Numbered from the stretch's first letter, positions 1 through 5,507 are shown. The stretch is DNA of 7,271 bases from CAVSUR01 sp052143655 (GCA_052143655.1 JBKQSL010000420.1:1-7271), one strand, 5' to 3'. Program-made: numbers and translations. The notes: a model not told the origin generated them from the letters alone.

Positions 1-68
1 AGCTTGACTACATCAGGTCATGGGGCGGGCGTCTTGTCTTCCCGATCCCCGCGCTGGAAATCATCTGA
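1..68 (+). CDS. C-terminal end of a probable SAM-dependent (sugar C-) methyltransferase, partial
   Basis: Only the last 21 codons are inside the window; the first whole codon begins at base 3 and the TGA is at 66-68. The tail reads LDYIRSWGGRLVFPIPALEI and then I. An ending of the type 'Y-I-x-x-G-G-R-hydrophobic-P-I-P' is what I recall from NDP-hexose C-methyltransferases, but that is memory on a very short stretch. The reading frame ends immediately before the next gene, whose possible GTG starts are at 69 and 84, so the two are almost certainly in one operon. A methyltransferase would fit the sugar-nucleotide genes downstream. It could equally be the end of another protein type. Confidence 0.45.
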   Translation, partial: LDYIRSWGGRLVFPIPALEII

Positions 69-83
69 GTGGAGTGGTTGCTC

Positions 84-908
84 GTGAAGGTTGTCCTGTT
101 CTGCGGTGGCCTCGGGATGCGGATGCGCGATGGTGTCACCAGCGGTCCCAAGCCCATGGCGATGGTCGGGCACCGGCCGCTGCTCTGGCATGTCATGCGC
201 TACTACGCTCATTTCGGGCACACCGACTTTGTGCTCTGCCTTGGCTACGGCGCCTCCGCGGTCAAGGATTTCTTCCTGAACTACGACGAGACCGGGTCGA
301 ACGATTTCGTGCTGGAGAACGGCGCCCGTGAAGTGAAGCTATTCAGCACCGACATCTCGGACTGGCGAATCACGTTCGTCGATACCGGCCTGAACTCTCC
401 GATCGGTGAGCGGTTGCGCAGGGTCCGCCGGTTCGTCGATGGCGAGCCGATGTTCATGGCCAACTACGCCGACGTCCTCACGAACGCCCAGTTGCCGGAC
501 ATGATCGAGCGTTTCCAGGCCAGCGGTGCGGTGGCCAGCCTGCTCGCAGTCCCGCCCCAGTCCTCGCACCATGTGGTCGACATCGCCGACAACGGGATCA
601 TCGCCCAGGTGACGCCGATGCGGGATTTGCGGCAATGGGAGAACGGCGGCTACTTCCTGCTCAGGCCGGAGATCTTCGACTATCTCAGCGAAGGCGAAGA
701 CCTCGTCGAGGACGCCATGATGCGGCGGCTCGTCCCGCAGGGGCGCGTCATCGCCTATCCCTACAAGGGATACTGGTCGCCGGCCGACACCGTGAAGGAA
801 CGCGCGCAACTGGACGAGATGTACCACCAGGGACACTGCCCCTGGATGATCTGGAACCCCGAACGGTCCGGCCATACCCTGCCATTGCCCGTGTCAGCGC
901 CACGGTGA
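84..908 (+). CDS. RfbF-like sugar-1-phosphate nucleotidyltransferase
   Basis: This 274-aa protein probably joins a nucleoside triphosphate and a sugar-1-phosphate to give an NDP-sugar in the cytoplasm. It resembles glucose-1-phosphate cytidylyltransferase (RfbF) along its length: nucleotide-binding loop FCGGLGMRMRDG (residues 6-17), PKPM with the conserved Lys (22-25), LWHVMRYY (34-41), ITFVDTG (96-102), NGGYFLLRP (187-195) and YWSPADTVKERAQLDEMY (230-247). Size matches the family (about 257 aa). The usual TYGDGV metal motif is replaced by NYADVL (127-132), and the FQEKP region is degenerate (VTPMRDLRQW), so sugar or nucleotide preference may differ. I chose GTG 84 because GGAG (71-74) lies 9 nt upstream and the family normally begins M-K-x-V-hydrophobic. 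A GTG at 69, directly after the upstream stop, would add five residues. The PIG-L deacetylase gene starts 6 nt after its stop. Confidence 0.85.
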   Translation: MKVVLFCGGLGMRMRDGVTSGPKPMAMVGHRPLLWHVMRYYAHFGHTDFVLCLGYGASAVKDFFLNYDETGSNDFVLENGAREVKLFSTDISDWRITFVDTGLNSPIGERLRRVRRFVDGEPMFMANYADVLTNAQLPDMIERFQASGAVASLLAVPPQSSHHVVDIADNGIIAQVTPMRDLRQWENGGYFLLRPEIFDYLSEGEDLVEDAMMRRLVPQGRVIAYPYKGYWSPADTVKERAQLDEMYHQGHCPWMIWNPERSGHTLPLPVSAPR

Positions 909-914
909 TCAGCG

Positions 915-1607
915 ATGCTGCCCTTGCATCTGCAGGGTCCCGCGGGCGCGCCCCTCTCGGTACTGGCCATCGGCGCGCACCCTGACGACATAGAGCTCGG
1001 GGCGGGCGGGACATTGCTCAGCCTCGCCGCGAGCCGAGAGGAGCTGCGGGTGCACTACCTGGTGCTGACCGGTACCGCGGAACGCCAGTTGGAGGCGCAG
1101 GCGGCGGCAGCCGCGTTCCTGCCCGGCGCCGATCTCACCGTCGATCTGCGGGACCTGCCCGAGGGCCGGTTCCCGGCGATCTGGGACCAGGTCAAAGAGG
1201 CTCTTGAGCGGGTGGCCCGGTCGACGACGCCGGACCTCGTGCTCGCCCCCTGGGCCGGCGACGCCCACCAGGACCACCGCGTCATCGCCGAGATCGTGCC
1301 CACGGTCTTCCGCGACCAGCTCTACCTCGGCTACGAGATCCCGAAATGGGACGGCGATCTCGGCCGGCCATCCATCTACGTTCCGCTGTCAGCTGAGGTG
1401 GCACGCCGCAAGGTCGAACTGCTGCACAAGTGCTACCCGTCCCAGCGAGCCCGCGACTGGTGGGACGACGAGGTCTTCCTGGGACTGGCCCGGCTGCGCG
1501 GTATGGAGTGCCGGGCACCGTACGCCGAGGCGTTCAACTGCCCAAAGTCAGTGGTCATCCCATTCGACCAGCAGATGCCACCAGCAGAAGAGAAGGAAGT
1601 GACATGA
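915..1607 (+). CDS. PIG-L/LmbE family zinc-dependent deacetylase
   Basis: This 230-aa protein belongs to the family that removes acetyl groups from N-acetyl sugars and related conjugates (MshB, LmbE, PIG-L). The N-terminal signature AHPDDIELGAGGTL (residues 21-34) supplies zinc ligands H22 and D25 and the probable catalytic Asp D24. The second metal/active-site motif is DAHQDH (116-121), with H121 as the expected third zinc ligand. The tail has the typical RLRGMECRAPYAEAF pattern (193-207). There is no signal peptide, so it is cytoplasmic. Length is normal for the family. ATG 915 lies 6 nt after the nucleotidyltransferase stop, with GGTGA (904-908) as a modest ribosome binding site. Its TGA overlaps the next ATG (ATGA, 1604-1607). 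The likely substrate is an N-acetylated sugar or glycoconjugate made by this operon; the exact one cannot be read from sequence. Confidence 0.88.
   Translation: MLPLHLQGPAGAPLSVLAIGAHPDDIELGAGGTLLSLAASREELRVHYLVLTGTAERQLEAQAAAAAFLPGADLTVDLRDLPEGRFPAIWDQVKEALERVARSTTPDLVLAPWAGDAHQDHRVIAEIVPTVFRDQLYLGYEIPKWDGDLGRPSIYVPLSAEVARRKVELLHKCYPSQRARDWWDDEVFLGLARLRGMECRAPYAEAFNCPKSVVIPFDQQMPPAEEKEVT
1593..1599 (+). promoter_or_regulatory. Ribosome binding site fixing the dioxygenase start
   Basis: AAGGAAG lies just upstream of ATG 1604. The open frame extends upstream to a GTG/CTG-rich part of the PIG-L gene, but this site and the ATGA overlap show that translation starts at 1604, not further upstream. 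Confidence 0.7.
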
Positions 1608-2551
1608 CCATCTTCGTCGACCCGGACGTGACCGCTGACCAGCTCCGCCAGGTACTGTACGCGGGAAATCTCGTCGTCCTGACCCGGCTCCAGGCGGTCA
1701 GCGACTTCGTGGCGCACACCCGCGATCAGCTCGCCGAGCTGTTCAGCCCGCATGATCCCGAGCATGCCCATGAGTATTTCGACAAGGAGCAGATGGCGGA
1801 AATGCTCGGCTCCTGGAAGCCCAGCTTCATCCACTCCGAGCGGTCCAAGCGGCTAGTCTGCGACATCATCACCGAGGCCGGGCTGCCCGCCGAATTCACT
1901 CACTTCGACGTGCCCAAGCCACGCACCTCGTTCCCGGCCGGGCACCTTACGACGGGCGTAGCCTTCGCCTTCCCATGGCACCGGGACTCCTGGTACAGCG
2001 CGCCGGCTCAGCAGCTTAACTGGTGGCTGCCCGTCTTCCCGGTGCGCGAAGACAATTCCATGAGCTTCGACCTGCCCAGCTTCGACCAACAGGTGTCCAA
2101 CACCTCTGGCACCTTCGACTATTACCGGAACAACGCCCAGCGGCTGACCAGCGCAAGCTCGGTGACCTCCGAGCAGCAGGCACGTCCTGGGGCGGTGGAC
2201 CACAAGCCCGTTCATGAGCTCATCGTGCTTCCGGCACCAGGAGAGATCCTGCTGTTCGCCGGCGCCCAGCTGCACACGTCGATTCCGAACACCTCCGGGC
2301 TGGCTCGTTACAGCGTCGACTTCCGCACCGTTGACGCGCGCGACCTGAAGGCCGGCCTGGGAGCGCCGCTGGTCGACGTGCACTGCACCGGTACCTCGAT
2401 CCGGGATTTCCTCAACATCGCCGACGGAAGCCTGTTCGACGAGCAGATCATCACCGAGCTGTTCGGCGCCCCGCCGTCCGATGCCCTGCTGGTGTTCGGC
2501 GTTGCAGAAGCAGAGCGATCCGCGAAGTCCGTAGTGGAAGCGCACCGTTGA
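1604..2551 (+). CDS. Putative Fe(II)/2-oxoglutarate-dependent dioxygenase (phytanoyl-CoA dioxygenase-like)
   Basis: This 315-aa cytoplasmic protein probably hydroxylates or otherwise oxidises a small molecule using Fe(II), O2 and 2-oxoglutarate. The facial triad is visible as WHRDSW (H126, D128) and a distal His in LLFAGAQLHTSIPN (H224). R235 in LARYSVDFR, 11 residues after H224, is placed to bind the 2-oxoglutarate carboxylate. The stretch between, LNWWLPVFPV (138-147), looks like the beta-strand after the HxD motif in phytanoyl-CoA dioxygenase-like enzymes. The open frame runs further upstream, but ATG 1604 has a good ribosome binding site and a 4-nt overlap with the PIG-L gene, so translational coupling is likely. 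The stop codon overlaps a consensus -35 box, and the operon probably ends here. The substrate is unknown; a sugar or glycoconjugate is inferred only from the neighbours. Confidence 0.65.
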   Translation: MTIFVDPDVTADQLRQVLYAGNLVVLTRLQAVSDFVAHTRDQLAELFSPHDPEHAHEYFDKEQMAEMLGSWKPSFIHSERSKRLVCDIITEAGLPAEFTHFDVPKPRTSFPAGHLTTGVAFAFPWHRDSWYSAPAQQLNWWLPVFPVREDNSMSFDLPSFDQQVSNTSGTFDYYRNNAQRLTSASSVTSEQQARPGAVDHKPVHELIVLPAPGEILLFAGAQLHTSIPNTSGLARYSVDFRTVDARDLKAGLGAPLVDVHCTGTSIRDFLNIADGSLFDEQIITELFGAPPSDALLVFGVAEAERSAKSVVEAHR

Positions 2552-2578
2552 CATCACCGGCAGTACTTCCTCTATGCT
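2548..2578 (+). promoter_or_regulatory. Candidate sigma-70/HrdB-type promoter
   Basis: A perfect -35 hexamer TTGACA (2548-2553) overlaps the dioxygenase stop codon. The best -10 is TATGCT (2573-2578), matching the actinomycete TANNNT pattern. The spacer is 19 nt, slightly longer than the usual 16-18. Transcription would start near 2584-2587 and run into the structured region at 2607. No other candidate this good was seen between here and 3147. Confidence 0.5.
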
Positions 2579-2606
2579 CCATGGGTGTCCCTATTTATTG
2601 TACTTC

Positions 2607-2749
2607 GACGCCTTTGCGGGGGTCTGTAGCTTAGTCCGTAGTATGCGGACGTTAGCCATGCCGGGCTAATGCGGGTGAACGCGCCCGTTTGGCGCGCTTG
2701 CACGGTAAATTACCCCGACTGCGTAAACCTGTCGGGTCACCGGGGCGTC
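2607..2749 (+). ncRNA. Predicted multi-branched structured RNA (leader or stand-alone), class unknown
   Basis: A closing helix is formed by GACGCC (2607-2612) and GGCGTC (2744-2749), extendable by two T-G wobbles to 2614/2742. Inside it are four stem-loops in series. The first is GTCCGTA/TGCGGAC (2634-2640 with 2644-2650, one wobble, GTA loop). The second is TTAGCC/GGCTAA (2652-2657 with 2664-2669). The third is CGCGCC/GGCGCG (2680-2685 with 2691-2696, CGTTT loop). The fourth is CCCGAC/GTCGGG (2714-2719 with 2731-2736). A further inverted repeat, GGTAA-A-TTACC (2704-2714), touches the fourth. The wobble pairs would be lost on the opposite strand, which favours + strand transcription. A promoter candidate lies just upstream. 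The segment is less GC-rich than its neighbours and shows no coding pattern. I could not match it to tRNA, tmRNA or a riboswitch class I know. Chance pairing, or protein-binding DNA repeats, remain possible. Confidence 0.45.
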
Positions 2750-2751
2750 TT

Positions 2752-2765
2752 ATGCGTGCACGCAT
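2752..2765. repeat. Perfect 14-bp palindrome
   Basis: ATGCGTGCACGCAT is a complete inverted repeat lying 2 nt after the closing helix of the predicted RNA. As DNA it could be a dimeric regulator's operator. As RNA it gives a 5-bp hairpin with a TGCA loop. No T-tract follows, so a classical terminator is unlikely. Confidence 0.5.
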
Positions 2766-2778
2766 CAATCCGGGTTGT

Positions 2779-2801
2779 GCGATGAATCGCCGCGAGCGCT
2801 C
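2779..2801. repeat. Two short palindromes in the intergenic region
   Basis: GCGAT-GA-ATCGC (2779-2790) is followed by the 8-bp palindrome GAGCGCTC (2794-2801). With the 14-bp palindrome at 2752 they form a cluster within 50 bp. Each alone is weak; the clustering is what stands out. Possible operators or parts of an RNA fold. Confidence 0.3.
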
Positions 2802-2825
2802 TAGTGCGCCCAGTGGTTAGGAAAG

Positions 2826-2836
2826 CCCAAATTGGG
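2826..2836. repeat. Inverted repeat CCCAA-A-TTGGG before the sigma remnant
   Basis: An 11-nt inverted repeat whose right arm runs into the G-run 2834-2839. That run would serve as ribosome binding site for GTG 2845. If it folds in RNA it would hide the site. It is short, so support is weak. Confidence 0.3.
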
Positions 2837-2844
2837 GGGTTTGT

Positions 2845-3136
2845 GTGAGTAGCAGGGCGCAAGAAGACCGTGCCGGTTCCCGACGACCTCAGGCTAGATG
2901 AGACTGCGGTGAGTCAGCCCGACGTCGATGAGCGCCTGCTGGCCGATCAGCGTGACCAGTCCGTACGCGAGGCCCTCAGCCGACTGCCCCGGCAGTGGCA
3001 GCGGCTGGCGGAAAAGCTGATGCCCGACCCGCTGACCTCCGGCCTACGCCGAGATATCCCCCTCGGGACACTGGCTCCGGGCTGTCCCCGGGTAACCGCC
3101 CAGGCGCCATCTTCCGCGCGTACTCGTGCTTATTAA
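2845..3136 (+). pseudogene. Degenerate remnant of a sigma-70-family (ECF-like) factor, region 4
   Basis: The open frame 2870-3136 (88 aa from GTG 2870) contains ERLLADQRDQSVREALSRLP (residues 21-40) followed by RQWQRLAEKLMPDP, which reads like the start of sigma region 4 in actinomycete ECF-type factors. At the expected helix-turn-helix the frame changes: bases 3044-3058 in the +1 frame read YAEIS, the usual helix motif, while the original frame next gives IPLGTLAP, resembling the following 'IPxGSIGPTR' motif. This is what a small insertion plus a deletion would leave. The best-placed start, GTG 2845 behind a G-run, lies in another frame and stops after 18 codons (TGA 2899-2901). Region 2 is absent. 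The frame stops at 3136, 10 nt before the Tat protein gene. It could instead be a small functional peptide, but no intact sigma domain remains. Confidence 0.45.
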
Positions 3137-3143
3137 GGGAGGG
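3135..3143 (+). promoter_or_regulatory. Ribosome binding site for the fused Tat protein gene
   Basis: AAGGGAGGG ends 3 nt before ATG 3147; its AAGGG/GGAGG cores are spaced 4-7 nt. It selects ATG 3147 over the upstream in-frame alternative start at 3126, which has no such site. Confidence 0.75.
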
Positions 3144-3146
3144 ACC

Positions 3147-4802
3147 ATGGACCGGCAATCCTCGACTCGCCAGCGAGCGCAGGGTCTGGGTCAGGTACTG
3201 AGCCGGAGAAAAATCTTCAAAGGCGCCGTCGGAGTGGCTGCCGTCGGGGCAGCGGGGGCAGCCGTGCTGGCCGATACCGCTTCTCCGGCAATGGCAGCGC
3301 AGGACACGACCGTCGAATCGGGAGCCGTGGCGCCGGCGGTTGTCGTCCTTGCTGACGCGGCGACGATCGCGGTTGATGCCTCCCTCGGCAACGATTTCCG
3401 CGTTACCATCGCGGGGAACCGGACAGTGGGCACCCCGGCCAATCCGGCGGACGGGCAGAAGATCACCTTCCAGGTCACTCAGGGCGCGGGCGCCCCGTTC
3501 TCGCTCTCCTGGAGCAGCGGCTATGAGTTCTCCGCTGGCCTTCCTCAGCCCACCCTCAGCACGGCGGCGGGGCAGACTGACCTGCTCGGGTTCATCTACA
3601 ACGCCAACAAGGGCAAGTGGCTGCTTGTCGCGTTCGTGAGCGGGTTCGCCTCGACGACCGTCACCCCGCCGCCACCGGGCAAATACCGGCTGTTCGCCGC
3701 CACGAACGGGGCCATCACGAACGGGCCAGCTACCCCGGTTTCCTATAGCGGGCCGTTCCTGTGCGGCGTCGTTATGGGGGTCACCACCGGCAGCTGCTGG
3801 CTGGACGGGTACTGGTGGTGGGTGTGCCCGTCCGGCCAGTCCACGGCGGCGCAGAAGTTCGCGCTTTGGTGCCTTTACGGCTCCGGCGGCGGGTCGCTTG
3901 TCGCCAACAGCACGGTCACGTCCGGCACCCTGACGGCTGGGCAGTGGAATTACGTGCCGCTGGGGGCGCCGCTACCGCTCGCGATGGGCGCCACGTATGT
4001 GGCCGCGACCGGGTTCACCGGCAACTTCCCCGACACCAGCAACCAGTTCGGCAGTGGTGAGCCCTACAGTGGCGGGATCGTCAGCGGCCCGCTGACCGCC
4101 TATTCCGACGCGTCTGGGTCAAACCCGTCGCCGTTCAAGACAGACCAGGCCCTGTTCAGCGTCGCAGGCACCGACCCGACGGCCAATATGCCCCTCTACG
4201 GTTCCAGTAGCAGCAACTTCTGGATGGACGTCCAAGTCGATACGTCTCCGCCATCGGGCACGTCCTACCGGCTGTGGCCGAGTTACCCGACGATCCCGGG
4301 CCAGGTTGACTCGGACAAGTCGGGCTACACCCTGGCCACGGAGTTCCAGCTATCGGAGTCCTGCACGCTGGACAACATCTGGTTCTACTCCGCACCCGGC
4401 GCGGGCGCGCTGCCAACCAGATGCGCGATCTGGAATGTCAGCTCGCAGAGCGAGATCTCAGGCACCGACCACAGCTCGCCCGCGTGGTCGGGAGCGGCCG
4501 GGTCCGGCTGGGTGGCATGCGCTTACAGCGGTGTCACCCTTCCTGCCGGCGACTACAAGGTAACGGTGTTCTACGCCGGCGGGTCGGAGTGGTACCAGGC
4601 CACCACGAGCTACTGGGGCGGCGGGGGCCCGGGCGCCAGTGGTATCACGGCCGGGCCGGTCACCGCGCCCGGAACGTCCGCAGCTACGAGTCCCGGCCAG
4701 GCCACCTACAACTACGGCTCCTGGGCATACCCGCAGACCTACGCTTCTGTCGGCGATGGCGAGTGCTACTGGGTAGATGTCGAGGTCACGCCGACGAGCT
4801 GA
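3147..4802 (+). CDS. Tat-exported protein: beta-rich domain plus two DUF4082-like domains (fused copy A)
   Basis: A 551-aa secreted protein of unknown function. The N-terminus carries a twin-arginine signal: SRRKIFK (residues 19-25), a hydrophobic Ala/Gly/Val core (27-42), and a probable cleavage after AMA (48-50). Residues 57-168 form a beta-rich domain (DAATIAVDASLGNDFRV at 70-86, NPADGQ at 99-104, LGFIYN at 147-152) of a type I associate with phage-tail-like and surface proteins. A short TPPPPGK linker (173-179) follows. Two related modules come next, about 180-365 and 373-547, opening with YRLF and YRLWPSYP. They carry WFYSAP, GQWNYVPL and TLPAGDYKVTVFY patterns that look like DUF4082 beta-sandwiches. 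C217 and C227 (CX9C around GYWWWVC) and C406/C540 are conserved in copy B and may form disulfides. ATG 3147 has a strong ribosome binding site. The domains recur in order in 5513-7271, so it is a paralogue. No catalytic motif was seen; a binding or envelope role is inference. Confidence 0.85.
   Translation: MDRQSSTRQRAQGLGQVLSRRKIFKGAVGVAAVGAAGAAVLADTASPAMAAQDTTVESGAVAPAVVVLADAATIAVDASLGNDFRVTIAGNRTVGTPANPADGQKITFQVTQGAGAPFSLSWSSGYEFSAGLPQPTLSTAAGQTDLLGFIYNANKGKWLLVAFVSGFASTTVTPPPPGKYRLFAATNGAITNGPATPVSYSGPFLCGVVMGVTTGSCWLDGYWWWVCPSGQSTAAQKFALWCLYGSGGGSLVANSTVTSGTLTAGQWNYVPLGAPLPLAMGATYVAATGFTGNFPDTSNQFGSGEPYSGGIVSGPLTAYSDASGSNPSPFKTDQALFSVAGTDPTANMPLYGSSSSNFWMDVQVDTSPPSGTSYRLWPSYPTIPGQVDSDKSGYTLATEFQLSESCTLDNIWFYSAPGAGALPTRCAIWNVSSQSEISGTDHSSPAWSGAAGSGWVACAYSGVTLPAGDYKVTVFYAGGSEWYQATTSYWGGGGPGASGITAGPVTAPGTSAATSPGQATYNYGSWAYPQTYASVGDGECYWVDVEVTPTS
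3810..3841 (+). repeat. Exact 32-bp match to 6139-6170 (first DUF4082-like module)
   Basis: These 32 bases, coding YWWWVCPSGQ and flanking codon parts, are identical to 6139-6170, although the modules differ at many positions elsewhere. It is the longest exact match I found between the two copies and marks them as products of one duplication. Confidence 0.7.
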
Positions 4803-4818
4803 GCCAGCTCGCGTTCGG
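4791..4818 (+). terminator. Possible stem-loop terminator at the end of copy A
   Basis: CGAGCT (4795-4800), loop GAGCC, AGCTCG (4806-4811), plus an outer CCGA (4791-4794)/TCGG (4815-4818) pairing after a 3-nt bulge. The stop codon sits across the stem and loop. No T-run follows, so it would be an actinomycete-style hairpin without U-tail, or an mRNA-stabilising element. The lipoprotein gene begins 51 nt after the stop, so read-through is also possible. Confidence 0.3.
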
Positions 4819-4853
4819 CCTGCCGCTAGCTCAGCGAAAGGACTGCCAGGGCA

Positions 4854-5405
4854 ATGCGTTTGTGTAGGTGTCTCGCGGTCGCCTTGGTTGCTGCTGGTCT
4901 GGCCGGCTGCAGCGTCGGCGGCTCATCGGAGCCGTCCACCGCTGCCCCATCGCCAGTTGTCCCTGGGGTCGTGACCAGCACTGCCCCTCCGGCGGCACCG
5001 GCCAGCCCGCAGATGCGGGCCGAGGCTCGCGCGGCGGCAGCGCAGTTCTACGGCTTGTACTCGGCAAGCCAGTTCGCGGCCTTCTGGGACCTGCTATCCC
5101 CTGCCACGAAGCGTCAGGTCCCCATGCGTGTCTGGGTAAGCGCGCACGACGCTTGTCCATCCGCCGGGGCCGGAAAGTCCAGGATCATCAAAGCCGTGAC
5201 CGTCTTCGGCAGCGCGGCCATCATCACCGAAGCAATCGCCGGAGCCGCGTCAAAGCTCGACACGGCCGAAGACGTATTTAACTACGCCAACGGCCACTGG
5301 AGTTATTCGCTACAAGACCTGAGCATCTATCAACACGGATCCGTTGCCGCTGACATCGCCGCCGCGAAGGCGGCTGGCTTCTGCACCGGCTGGAAAATCT
5401 TTTGA
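4854..5405 (+). CDS. Small secreted lipoprotein, NTF2-like fold suspected
   Basis: A 183-aa protein with a lipoprotein signal: MRLCRC, hydrophobic core, and lipobox LAGC (16-19), so C19 is the expected lipidated residue and the protein should sit on the outer face of the membrane. A Ser/Pro/Ala-rich tether (about 20-53) follows. The globular part (54-183) has AAAQFYGLYSASQFAAFWDLLS (61-82) and later VTVFGSAAIITEAIAG (115-130) and WSYSLQDLSIY (149-159). This helix-then-curved-sheet order recalls NTF2/SnoaL-like or DUF4878-like lipoproteins of actinomycetes. C101 and C177 could pair. No enzyme motif was seen. ATG 4854 has AAAGGA (4837-4842) 11 nt upstream, a little far, or AGGG at 4848-4851, rather near. 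It lies between the two copies of the Tat-protein locus in the same direction, which suggests a shared envelope function. Confidence 0.8.
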   Translation: MRLCRCLAVALVAAGLAGCSVGGSSEPSTAAPSPVVPGVVTSTAPPAAPASPQMRAEARAAAAQFYGLYSASQFAAFWDLLSPATKRQVPMRVWVSAHDACPSAGAGKSRIIKAVTVFGSAAIITEAIAGAASKLDTAEDVFNYANGHWSYSLQDLSIYQHGSVAADIAAAKAAGFCTGWKIF

Positions 5406-5414
5406 GAGTCAAAA
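5400..5414. repeat. Inverted repeat across the lipoprotein stop codon
   Basis: TTTTGA-GAG-TCAAAA is a perfect 6-bp inverted repeat with a 3-bp spacer, overlapping the TGA stop (5403-5405). It is AT-rich in a GC-rich region. It could be an operator for the copy B genes downstream or a weak hairpin; it is not a convincing terminator. Confidence 0.35.
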
Positions 5415-5438
5415 ATGCGCATTGAGGTGATCGTGTGA

Positions 5439-5488
5439 ACCGGACTGGTCGCATAGACGTCTCTGCATCGTGTAGCGCCCAGTCGGGT
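5439..5488 (+). promoter_or_regulatory. Nested inverted repeats in the leader of copy B
   Basis: The outer arms ACCGGACTGG (5439-5448) and CCAGTCGGGT (5479-5488) pair at 9 of 10 positions. Inside lies a second inverted repeat, GCATAGAC/GTCTCTGC (5451-5466), 7 of 8 pairs, centred on AGACGTCT. If translation starts at TTG 5513 this is untranslated leader ending about 15 nt before the ribosome binding site, so it could act as an operator or an RNA control hairpin. Confidence 0.4.
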
Positions 5489-5501
5489 CCCTGCGAGGAG
5501 A

Positions 5502-5507
5502 GTGAGG
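5502..5507 (+). promoter_or_regulatory. Ribosome binding site supporting TTG start 5513
   Basis: GTGAGG ends 5 nt before TTG 5513, with AGGAG (5496-5500) a little further upstream. It corresponds in position to the AAGGGAGGG before ATG 3147 of copy A. Confidence 0.55.

Noticed and set aside
339..875. 178-aa minus-strand open frame opposite the nucleotidyltransferase
   Set aside because: It is a shadow of the real gene in GC-rich DNA and has no recognisable domain or ribosome binding site.
1853..2557. 234-aa minus-strand open frame opposite the dioxygenase
   Set aside because: The + strand frame has catalytic motifs and a good start; the antisense frame shows none and follows from codon bias.
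2620..2690. tRNA-like start (TAGCTTAGTCCGTAG resembles a D-arm)
   Set aside because: No matching 7-bp acceptor stem, no clean anticodon arm and no GGTTCGA-type T-arm follow, so a tRNA call is not supported.
2655..2690. c-di-AMP (ydaO) riboswitch, because of GCCGGG and GGGTGAA
   Set aside because: The remaining conserved blocks of that class as I remember them (GGGGACCC, CCGAAxCCGTCAGCT) are missing, so only short words agree.
4421..4867. 148-aa + strand frame overlapping the end of copy A and the lipoprotein start
   Set aside because: Arg-rich, out-of-frame translation of the DUF4082-like module; no plausible domain or start signal.
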